Part shown: positions 1 through 5,083 of the stretch, piece by piece
Position numbering within the stretch: the stretch's first letter is position 1
Layout of the letters: the number at the start of each line of letters is the position of its first letter
Origin: an uncultured bacterium
GTDB taxonomy: Bacteria; Patescibacteria; Microgenomatia; Levybacterales; UBA12049
Assembly (NCBI GenBank): GCA_946885425.1
Contig: CAMPGJ010000059.1
Span: 1-6,925, forward strand
Length of the DNA stretch: 6,925 nucleotides
Direction of reading: 5' to 3'
Position numbers and translations under genes: made by a program
Notes under the pieces: model-generated
What the model saw: only the letters and a program-made list of their open reading frames with translations
Database searches by the model: none
What the model was told of the DNA's origin: nothing

Positions 1-2
1 AA

Positions 3-461
3 GCTAAGCTACATCAGATAAACGATACCTGCGAACCGTGTAATCCTCCTGAGCATTTTAAAGAGCTGGACATAAAAGAATACGAACATTGGAAAGTTGG
101 ACTTCATTCCAATCAAGCATATCTAGGTAGATCGGTTATCGTTCTCAAGCGCCACGCAGAAGATTTCTTTGATACCACACAAGAAGAACAGCAAGAACTG
201 CTAAAGGTGGGTAAAGATGTTAGAGACGCTATCCGTACAGTATTTGAACCCGATTTGATGAACTATTCTACACTTGGCAATATAGTCAGGCATGTCCATT
301 GGCATGTTGTACCACGATATGAAAGACCTGTGGAATTTAATGGTGTAGTATTTGAAGATAAAATGTGGGGGGAGAATTGGACTCCGTATGATAAAGGATT
401 CACCTTACCCAAGAAAACATTATTTGATATCAGAGATAAAATAAAATCCGCATTGGGATAA
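3..461 (+). CDS. HIT-family nucleotide hydrolase/transferase, 5' end missing
   Basis: The frame is open from the window edge to a TAA at 459-461, giving 152 visible residues. The histidine triad HVHWHVV (His at visible residues 97, 99, 101) is the HIT catalytic motif. The middle His is the nucleophile that forms a nucleotidyl intermediate in this superfamily. A CxxC pair (CEPC, residues 10-13) fits the zinc-binding ligands of many bacterial HIT proteins. The text before the triad (MNYSTLGNIVRHVHWHVV) is typical of the Ap4A-hydrolase-like branch. Known members cleave dinucleoside polyphosphates, nucleoside phosphoramidates or aminoacyl-AMP; the substrate here cannot be told from sequence. The visible length is already near full size, so the true start should lie just left of the window. 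Cytoplasmic. It is followed by an 88-nt gap without a clear terminator. Confidence 0.9.
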   Translation, partial: AKLHQINDTCEPCNPPEHFKELDIKEYEHWKVGLHSNQAYLGRSVIVLKRHAEDFFDTTQEEQQELLKVGKDVRDAIRTVFEPDLMNYSTLGNIVRHVHWHVVPRYERPVEFNGVVFEDKMWGENWTPYDKGFTLPKKTLFDIRDKIKSALG

Positions 462-519
462 TCATAGTCTTCTTTCCTTCTTATAACTCGATCCACATCA
501 TAACCTTGTACTCTGGAGC

Positions 520-525
520 GATAAT
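520..525 (+). promoter_or_regulatory. possible -10 box for the AI-2E-family gene
   Basis: GATAAT matches five of six bases of the -10 consensus and lies 24 nt before the ATG at 550. No convincing -35 sits 16-18 nt upstream and there is no extended TG, so this is weak. The gene could equally be read through from the HIT gene. Confidence 0.25.
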
Positions 526-534
526 TAGGCTCAT

Positions 535-544
535 GAGGTTGGAG
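535..544 (+). promoter_or_regulatory. Shine-Dalgarno-like purine stretch (GAGGTTGGAG)
   Basis: Two anti-16S-like cores, GAGG (535-538) and GGAG (541-544), precede three clustered in-frame starts: GTG 544, ATG 550 and ATG 553. GGAG is 5 nt from ATG 550 and 8 nt from ATG 553. GAGG is 5 nt from GTG 544. The ATG pair is preferred because GTG overlaps the stronger-placed GGAG core. This is the only clear SD site I find in the window. Confidence 0.5.
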
Positions 545-549
545 TGTTT

Positions 550-1551
550 ATGATGAACGTATTACTTGGGGCAGCTAGTGTGGTTATTATTATTGCCGGA
601 CTTAAGGTAAGTAGCGGGGTTCTTGGGCCGCTGTTTTTTGCATTTACGTTAACATTTCTCTTTGCGCCTCTTTTACAAAAGCTGAGAAAACTGGGTATTC
701 CTTCCTGGATTTCGATAATCGTCATGTCACTTGTTGTACTTCTCTTTTTTGGGGGAATGGCGCTGCTTATATATACTTCTACTCAAGAACTTATCAATAA
801 ACTTCCGACATACCAGCACAATATGGAAAGACAAGTGGCTCCTATACAAAAATCCTCATTCGAGCTAGCAAATCAATGGAACATACCTACAAAGACAACA
901 ATACCTAAAGAATGGGAAAATGGATTTATTAAAACCATATTTTCGTTTCTGGGTTCTATTATTGCAAGCGGTACAAATGTCGGATTATTTTTATTCACCT
1001 TATTTCTCATGCTTATCTCCTCCGAAAGTGTCATAAAAAAGTTCAGAAAACGTTATAAACAAAATGATCACTTTGCAACACAATTAGCGGCATGGGCTGA
1101 GAATATTCAACGCCAATATCTTATCCAGACCATAACCAATCTGTTAATTGCCGTTATTGTCACTGTCACATTTTTGTTACTACAAATTGATTTTGCCATA
1201 TTGTGGGGAGTCCTCACTTTTATTCTGGCGTATATCCCCAATTTTGGTATTATCCTCGCCAGTATACCACCTGTCTTGATTGCGTTTATCCAGCATGGAC
1301 CACAGACCGCCTTGTTTACAGCCGGGGCGATTATTGTTTTGAATATTATTATGGATAATGTTGTTACTCCACGTTTTATGGGAAAGGGGTTAGAAGTTCC
1401 GGCAATCGTTGTATTCCTCTCGTTTATCTTTTGGACATACGTCTTTGGTATCTTAGGAGCATTTTTGGCACTTCCGATTACACTTGCAATAAGGAGTGTG
1501 TTTCAGGAAAGTAAAAAGACAAAATTTCTCGCGGATATACTCAGCAGCTAA
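550..1551 (+). CDS. AI-2E family (PerM/YdiK-like) membrane transporter/permease
   Basis: A 333-residue integral membrane protein close to the usual family length (about 340-370). Hydrophobic spans are at roughly 4-20, 25-43, 55-78, 132-158, 196-215, 218-250, 255-270 and 283-318, counted from the GTG at 544. A soluble stretch (about 80-130) follows the third span, as in the family. The C-terminal half has the signature parts YIPNFG (230-235), DNVVTPRFMGKGLEVP (271-286) and GILGAFLALP (302-311). COG0628 members have been linked to autoinducer-2 export in E. coli (TqsA) and to ion/proton exchange in others; the cargo here is unknown. The start is ambiguous among GTG 544, ATG 550 and ATG 553; ATG 550 is chosen for its SD spacing. 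The TAA stop overlaps the TAG of queF on the other strand by 4 nt. Confidence 0.9.
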   Translation: MMNVLLGAASVVIIIAGLKVSSGVLGPLFFAFTLTFLFAPLLQKLRKLGIPSWISIIVMSLVVLLFFGGMALLIYTSTQELINKLPTYQHNMERQVAPIQKSSFELANQWNIPTKTTIPKEWENGFIKTIFSFLGSIIASGTNVGLFLFTLFLMLISSESVIKKFRKRYKQNDHFATQLAAWAENIQRQYLIQTITNLLIAVIVTVTFLLLQIDFAILWGVLTFILAYIPNFGIILASIPPVLIAFIQHGPQTALFTAGAIIVLNIIMDNVVTPRFMGKGLEVPAIVVFLSFIFWTYVFGILGAFLALPITLAIRSVFQESKKTKFLADILSS

Positions 1552-1561
1552 ACATTAGCTG
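1545..1561 (+). other. perfect stem-loop over two convergent stop codons
   Basis: CAGCTAA (1545-1551), a 3-nt loop ACA, then TTAGCTG (1555-1561) form a 7-bp perfect hairpin. It contains both the TAA of the AI-2E-family gene and the TAG of queF. Neither side carries a T-tract, so it is not a classical intrinsic terminator. It could slow polymerase or protect 3' ends from either direction. Part of it is constrained by coding sequence. Confidence 0.45.
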
Positions 1562-1961
1562 TATCTTCACGGTCCCATTGGTAGTCTGCGCTGATGGCTA
1601 TGCCTCCGCGGACGTTGAAGTGGACGATGACATTTACGGATTTTGGCTTCACAAATTTTACAAAATCATTTGCTATATCAACTGCCAGATGTTCATGAAA
1701 TACTCCTTCATTTCTGTATGTTTCCAGATAGAGCTTCATGGATTTTGATTCGACAACGAACTTATCAGGGACGTAGATAATATCAATTTGTGCATAATCA
1801 GGTTGATGTGTCAGTGGACAAAGACAGGTAAATTCTTTGCAGTTTAACGTAACCGTCATGTTACCAGGTGCATGGTTAGGGAAGACCTCCAGCGTCCGAG
1901 CTGGTTGTGCTTTTTTACCCAGTTTTGTTAAATTTTCTAAATCAGTCTTATTTGTCGGCAT
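1548..1961 (-). CDS. queF: NADPH-dependent 7-cyano-7-deazaguanine (preQ0) reductase, QueF, unimodal type
   Basis: QueF reduces the nitrile of preQ0 to the aminomethyl group of preQ1 in the queuosine pathway, in the cytoplasm. This is the short single-domain (B. subtilis-type) form, 137 residues. From the chosen start, the catalytic Cys is Cys48 in EFTCLCP, the proton-donor Asp is Asp55 in QPDYA, and the substrate-binding Glu is Glu90 in FHEH. The family motif VESKSMKLYL and the RGG of the cofactor site are also present. The ATG at 1961 is preferred over the longer in-frame ATG at 2015 because MPTNKTDLENLTKLG lines up with the N terminus of the B. subtilis enzyme. No SD is visible. The start lies inside the end of the transporter gene (14-nt overlap), so translational coupling is likely. 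The C terminus is shorter than in B. subtilis QueF. Confidence 0.95.
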   Translation of the reverse strand: MPTNKTDLENLTKLGKKAQPARTLEVFPNHAPGNMTVTLNCKEFTCLCPLTHQPDYAQIDIIYVPDKFVVESKSMKLYLETYRNEGVFHEHLAVDIANDFVKFVKPKSVNVIVHFNVRGGIAISADYQWDREDTANV

Positions 1962-2658
1962 TGAATTTAAGCGCAAATGGATTAAAGTTAGTTTTGCGGT
2001 CGTAGTAATCTTCATGCTCTGCTTTCTTCAATTTATTTACGAGTAGGTATGTGAACGGAGTGAAAAGAGTTTCGATCCCTACTTTGAAAATATAATTAAA
2101 CAGTATAAGTGATACGATAACAGGCGTCGGGAAGACTCCCCAAAATGCGATAGTGATGAAGAGTAGTGTATCGAACAATTCACCTACCAATGTTGAGCCA
2201 ATTGTTCTTACCCAAAGCAATTTACCCTGTGTACGGACTTTTAACTTGGCGAGGATAAATGAATTGATAAATTCACCACAGAAATACGCTATCATACTCG
2301 CCAAAACAATTCTTGGTGTAAAACCTAACACAGATTCAAAAGCTTTTTGATTAGGCCAATCCGCTGCTGGAGGAAGTACGGTAACGAGCATGAAAATTGC
2401 AGCCATGAGTACATTACAGAGAAATCCAATCCATATTACTCTTCGTCCACGCGCATAACCATACACCTCAGTCAAAACATCTCCAAAAATATAAATCAGT
2501 GGAAAGAGTAATATTCCGGCATCGAGGGTAACTGATCCAAAAGAGAAGATTTTGGTAGAAGCTATGTTAGAGATAATTAAAATAGCAACAAATAAAGCCG
2601 TAATGATATCTAAATACTGATACTGTCCACTTACAACACTCTGCGCTTTAACTTTCAT
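1948..2658 (-). CDS. yhhQ: queuosine precursor transporter, YhhQ/VUT (DUF165) family
   Basis: A 236-residue inner-membrane protein with about six hydrophobic spans (17-35, 44-60, 75-95, 115-138, 150-180, 182-208). Family hallmarks are SNI..TK (30-36), FPLIYIFGDVLTEVYGY (52-68) followed by RR (72-73), PRIVLASMIAYFCGEFINS (115-133) and STLVGELFDT (155-164). E. coli YhhQ is required for preQ0/preQ1 salvage, and the family is the usual COG1738 queuosine-precursor importer. Being first in an operon with queF makes preQ0 the likely main cargo (inference). The start ATG at 2658 is fixed by a promoter whose -10 box ends 7 nt upstream, so the mRNA should begin at or next to the ATG with no SD. The gene end overlaps queF. 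Confidence 0.93.
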   Translation of the reverse strand: MKVKAQSVVSGQYQYLDIITALFVAILIISNIASTKIFSFGSVTLDAGILLFPLIYIFGDVLTEVYGYARGRRVIWIGFLCNVLMAAIFMLVTVLPPAADWPNQKAFESVLGFTPRIVLASMIAYFCGEFINSFILAKLKVRTQGKLLWVRTIGSTLVGELFDTLLFITIAFWGVFPTPVIVSLILFNYIFKVGIETLFTPFTYLLVNKLKKAEHEDYYDRKTNFNPFALKFNADK

Positions 2659-2665
2659 TAGACTG

Positions 2666-2694
2666 ATTATACAAGCTAAACAATATCAGGACAA
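2666..2694 (-). promoter_or_regulatory. sigma70-type promoter of yhhQ-queF, leaderless
   Basis: Read on the minus strand: -35 TTGTCC (2694-2689), a 17-nt spacer and a perfect -10 TATAAT (2671-2666). Only 7 nt (CAGTCTA) separate the -10 from the ATG at 2658, which puts +1 at or next to the A of the start codon. There is no room for a 5' UTR or a preQ1 riboswitch. Confidence 0.75.
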
Positions 2695-2747
2695 GAGGAA
2701 AATGAATATTATGGTTACGATTGTTACATTGCTCTGACGTGTTAAGC

Positions 2748-2824
2748 GTTGTGGCGCGATTTATCGCGATTTAGCAATGCTAAGCAGCGTTTTACTACTA
2801 AGTCGTCATAAATGACGCCACTAC
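2748..2824. repeat. nested inverted repeat (MITE/REP-like palindromic element)
   Basis: Arms 2748-2774 and 2798-2824 are inverted copies (21 of 27 positions; 19 of 24 in the core 2751-2774/2798-2821). Each arm is itself palindromic: CGCGATTTATCGCG at 2755-2768 and CGTCATAAATGACG at 2804-2817. Four of the arm mismatches fall in these local stems as compensated pairs, so both hairpins are kept although their bases differ. A third perfect hairpin, TTAGCAATGCTAA (2771-2783), lies next to the left arm. The outer GTGGCG/CGCCAC closes the structure. It lies between divergent genes and is not at a 3' end, so it is not a terminator for either. It resembles short palindromic repeats dispersed in some bacterial genomes (from memory); copies elsewhere cannot be seen here. 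Confidence 0.7.
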
Positions 2825-2833
2825 ATGTTATAT

Positions 2834-2864
2834 AACAATGGAGCAATGGAACAATTGAGCAATG
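2834..2864. repeat. short tandem repeat, 2 x 15 bp
   Basis: The units at 2834-2848 (AACAATGGAGCAATG) and 2850-2864 (AACAATTGAGCAATG) match at 14 of 15 positions with a 16-bp period. They lie just upstream of the tgt promoter. Microsatellite slippage or a repeated protein-binding site are both possible. Confidence 0.6.
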
Positions 2865-2877
2865 AGTAAATTCATTG
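2860..2877. promoter_or_regulatory. operator-like dyad upstream of the tgt -10 box
   Basis: CAATGA (2860-2865) and TCATTG (2872-2877) are perfect inverted half-sites separated by 6 bp. They occupy the spacer/-35 zone of the tgt promoter. The TCATTGT at 2872-2878 recurs directly at 2892-2898, a 20-bp offset across the -10 box. No known regulator motif is recognised, and low-complexity repeat could explain it. Confidence 0.3.
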
Positions 2878-2886
2878 TGCTATACT
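2878..2886 (+). promoter_or_regulatory. extended -10 promoter of tgt (TGC-TATACT)
   Basis: TGC (2878-2880) plus TATACT (2881-2886) form an extended -10. TTGAGC at 2855-2860 is a poorly spaced (20 nt) -35 candidate, which extended -10 promoters can do without. +1 is expected near 2891-2894, giving a 5' UTR of about 5-8 nt. This promoter lies downstream of the alternative TTG start at 2875 and so supports ATG 2899. Confidence 0.6.
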
Positions 2887-2898
2887 TTCAATCATTGT

Positions 2899-4185
2899 AT
2901 GAGCTCTTCTTCATTCAAATTCACCATCCTAGCCAAGGATAAGAAAACGAGTGCCAGGCTTGGTGAATTAACAACTCCCCATGGTCCTATCAAAACGCCA
3001 GCCTTCGTACCTGTGGGAACTCTCGCCAGTGTGAAGGGGATAGCTCCTAAGGATTTACATGACATGGGAGCACAGATCGTCTTATCAAATACCTATCATC
3101 TCCACCTGCGCCCGGGAGAAGATGTCATCGAGAAGATGGGCGGACTTAGCAAATTCATGGGATGGAATGGACCCACCATGACTGACAGTGGGGGATATCA
3201 GGTATTTTCACTCGGAGCTGCGTTGAAAAAAGTTGTTTTTAAAGATGCTTCGGGAAGAAAATTAAACAAATTCAGCAAATCTGTATTTCTCAATCCAGCA
3301 GATACTCTGCCTATATTATCTTCAGTTACGAAAACGACTGAAGAAAAACAAAAAAGGAAATTAAAAAGTGCGCTCGTCAATGATGATGGCGTGTGGTTCT
3401 TTTCGCATCTCAATGGTAATAAAGAATGGTTCGACGCGGAGAAATCCATCAAGATCCAGGAGAAATTAGGTGCAGATCTTATCGTCGCCTTTGATGACCA
3501 TGAATCACCTCTGTGGGATTATGAAACGACGAAGCTTTCACTTGAGCGGACCAGCAGGTGGGCTATCACTAGTCTTGAAACGCATAAAAGAAAGGACCAG
3601 CTGATGTACGGAGTGGTACATGGAGGCCGTTTTGATGAATTAAGAAAATTTTCGGCCCAATTTACTGATAAATATTTTAACGCAATTTCAATTGGCGGCT
3701 CTTATGCTTCAAAAGAAATCTTTTTGCAGATGATTTCTGAATGTGTGCCATATTTCAGCGAAGAGAAACCACGGCATTTATTGGGTATAGGCGAAATCGA
3801 AGATGTTTTTGAAGCTGTTTCCCGGGGCATGGACTTTTTTGATTGTGTCGCTCCTACAAGAAAAGCAAGGCATGGCAGTCTCTTTATCCATCCAAAAAAT
3901 GGAGGAAGAAAACAGAATAGCTTTACTCTTCACATCACCAATAAAAAATTTGAGACAGATCCTGAACCCATAGATCCTGATTGCCGATGTTCTGTCTGCC
4001 AGAATTTTACCAGAGCATACATCCATCATCTGTTCTCAGTTAATGAACTTCTGGCATACCAACTAGCGACAACGCACAACCTCTTCTTCATCACCTCCCT
4101 CATGACCCAGATCAGGGAGTCAATCGGAGAAGGAAATTTCCACCTCCTCAAAGATAAATGGCTACCCAGAGAAACCAGGGGATAG
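2899..4185 (+). CDS. tgt: tRNA-guanine(34) transglycosylase, atypical long form
   Basis: Tgt exchanges guanine-34 of GUN-anticodon tRNAs for a 7-deazaguanine (preQ1 in bacteria). From ATG 2899 the protein has 428 residues against about 375 normally. Conserved parts are TDSGGYQVFSLG with Asp96, the nucleophile FDCVAPTRKARHG with Asp315, and the zinc site CRCSVC (Cys362, 364, 367) with His393 in THN. Most of the extra length is a lysine-rich insertion of about 50 residues (roughly 107-160) just after SLG, close to the active site. A smaller insertion of about 10 lies near residues 332-345. Pocket positions differ from classical bacterial enzymes: FDEC reads FDDH (199-201), the Gln of VQGG is His241, and GGL reads GGS (266-268). 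Transglycosylase chemistry should be intact, but base preference may be altered. It is divergent from yhhQ-queF. A TTG at 2875 would add 8 residues but sits upstream of the -10 box. Confidence 0.92.
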   Translation: MSSSSFKFTILAKDKKTSARLGELTTPHGPIKTPAFVPVGTLASVKGIAPKDLHDMGAQIVLSNTYHLHLRPGEDVIEKMGGLSKFMGWNGPTMTDSGGYQVFSLGAALKKVVFKDASGRKLNKFSKSVFLNPADTLPILSSVTKTTEEKQKRKLKSALVNDDGVWFFSHLNGNKEWFDAEKSIKIQEKLGADLIVAFDDHESPLWDYETTKLSLERTSRWAITSLETHKRKDQLMYGVVHGGRFDELRKFSAQFTDKYFNAISIGGSYASKEIFLQMISECVPYFSEEKPRHLLGIGEIEDVFEAVSRGMDFFDCVAPTRKARHGSLFIHPKNGGRKQNSFTLHITNKKFETDPEPIDPDCRCSVCQNFTRAYIHHLFSVNELLAYQLATTHNLFFITSLMTQIRESIGEGNFHLLKDKWLPRETRG

Positions 4186-4226
4186 GTTATAGGGGCGGGG
4201 GCTAAACCTACAACCTACCTTATAGT

Positions 4227-4255
4227 TTGTAATCTCATTTTGAAGGTGCTATACT
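4227..4255 (+). promoter_or_regulatory. sigma70-type promoter of the small gene and kinase, leaderless
   Basis: -35 TTGTAA (4227-4232), a 17-nt spacer, and -10 TATACT (4250-4255) preceded by an extended TGC (4247-4249). The -10 ends 6 nt before ATG 4262, so +1 should fall on the A of the start codon. The TGC-TATACT box is identical to that of tgt. Confidence 0.75.
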
Positions 4256-4261
4256 GAGCTT

Positions 4262-4423
4262 ATGGGAAGAGAAAGGGATATACAGATAACTGCTAATTTG
4301 AGCATAAATCAACTTGAAAGCAGACTGGAGAAATTCCGGACTGATATGAAAAGTATGGATGCTGAAAAGAACATGGTTCAGAGATATCACAAAGTCTGGA
4401 CAAAAAAGTTTTTAGAAAAATAA
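4262..4423 (+). CDS. 53-residue coiled-coil-like small protein, unknown function
   Basis: ATG at 4262 and TAA at 4421-4423 enclose 53 codons. I do not recognise a family. The protein is highly charged (many Lys/Glu/Arg) with no membrane segment. Residues 15-39 show a heptad pattern with hydrophobics at a/d positions (Ile15, Leu18, Leu22, Phe25, Met29, Met32, then Lys36, Val39), suggesting a single amphipathic helix or coiled coil. A basic tail with Trp46 and Phe50 follows. The main support for its being real is the strong promoter whose -10 ends exactly 6 nt before the ATG and the absence of any other ORF in this gap. It is in the same frame as the kinase and ends 21 nt before the kinase ATG, so the two are probably cotranscribed. 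An alternative is that the ORF is simply the leader of the kinase transcript. Confidence 0.6.
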   Translation: MGRERDIQITANLSINQLESRLEKFRTDMKSMDAEKNMVQRYHKVWTKKFLEK

Positions 4424-4444
4424 GCTTCAGATCCTTATCAGCTC

Positions 4445-5083
4445 ATGAGTGAACTGCTACACCATAACCCTGATGTCCCACAATCCAATGAACGGCTTCG
4501 TTTGGGCAAAGAAATTGTCGTTTTTATGGGCCCTGAAGGAGCTGGTAAATCAACCATAGCAAAAAGAATCGGCGCAGAAACAGGAAAACCCCGCGTCGCG
4601 ATAGGGGATATCATACGAGATATTGCAGACAAACCTAAAGCAGAATACTACGATACATGTAAAACCATGCTTGATCAAAGTGGGTATCTTGAACCACAAA
4701 TACTTAACAAAATTCTTGTCCCCCAATTCAAACAAAAAGATTTGGCGGATGGTTTTATACTCGATGGTGGATTCCGAACTCTTGAAGAAGCACAAGGCTT
4801 TCCCAATCTCCTGAGGAATTCCGGCCGCCTGATGCCCGTAACAGCAGTTTACCTGCACATTCCAACCTCTATGAGTTTAGACCGCCTGGTAACCGGACCA
4901 CATGCCCGTAGAAGAGCTGGCGAAACAGAGGAAGGAGTACATAAGCGGCTGGACAACCACTACAATAATCTCTACCAACGGATAAGATCAATAGAAGAAC
5001 AACAATGGCAAATCCACTACATAGACGCAACCGGAACAATAAATCAGACCACTAACAACGTCCGTCAGAAACTCAAGAAATAA
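4445..5083 (+). CDS. adenylate-kinase-like nucleoside monophosphate kinase
   Basis: A 212-residue P-loop kinase. The order of motifs matches adenylate kinase: Walker A GPEGAGKS (29-36), the NMP-binding VAIGDIIRDIAD (51-62), GYLEPQILNKILVPQ (80-94), then GFILDGGFRTLEEAQ (103-117), and a short LID without zinc Cys around 147-168 (DR, RRR, KR). Deviations from classical Adk are GPEGAGKST for GPPGAGKGT, LDGGFRT for LDGFPRT, and GP for the usual GR of the LID. About 20 extra residues precede the P-loop. It should transfer phosphate from ATP to a nucleoside monophosphate in the cytoplasm; AMP is the default guess, but the changed motifs leave the substrate open. No SD precedes ATG 4445. It is downstream of, in frame with and probably cotranscribed with the 53-residue gene. 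The 3' end overlaps the antiporter gene by 11 nt. Confidence 0.8.
   Translation: MSELLHHNPDVPQSNERLRLGKEIVVFMGPEGAGKSTIAKRIGAETGKPRVAIGDIIRDIADKPKAEYYDTCKTMLDQSGYLEPQILNKILVPQFKQKDLADGFILDGGFRTLEEAQGFPNLLRNSGRLMPVTAVYLHIPTSMSLDRLVTGPHARRRAGETEEGVHKRLDNHYNNLYQRIRSIEEQQWQIHYIDATGTINQTTNNVRQKLKK

Noticed and set aside
1962..2015. longer queF from ATG 2015
   Set aside because: Adds 18 residues with no counterpart in unimodal QueF and deepens the overlap with yhhQ to 68 nt; weak purine stretch upstream only.
1837..2046. 69-codon + strand ORF over the queF/yhhQ overlap
   Set aside because: Antisense to two well-supported genes; no supporting signal.
2748..2824. CRISPR or tRNA-like element
   Set aside because: Only two inverted arms with no spacer periodicity, and no cloverleaf or T-loop sequence.
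2659..2898. preQ1 riboswitch in front of yhhQ or tgt
   Set aside because: Looked for because of the pathway, but the promoters sit 7 and 12 nt from the starts, leaving no leader, and no A-rich tail/pseudoknot pattern is seen.
2875..2898. upstream TTG start for tgt
   Set aside because: It lies before the -10 box, so the transcript would not contain it, and the added residues have no match to Tgt N termini.
4183..4210. intrinsic terminator after tgt (TAGGTT ... AACCTA)
   Set aside because: Only a 6-bp stem with a 16-nt loop and no T-tract after it.
4550..4858. 102-codon minus strand ORF
   Set aside because: Antisense to the kinase P-loop domain; no recognisable motif.
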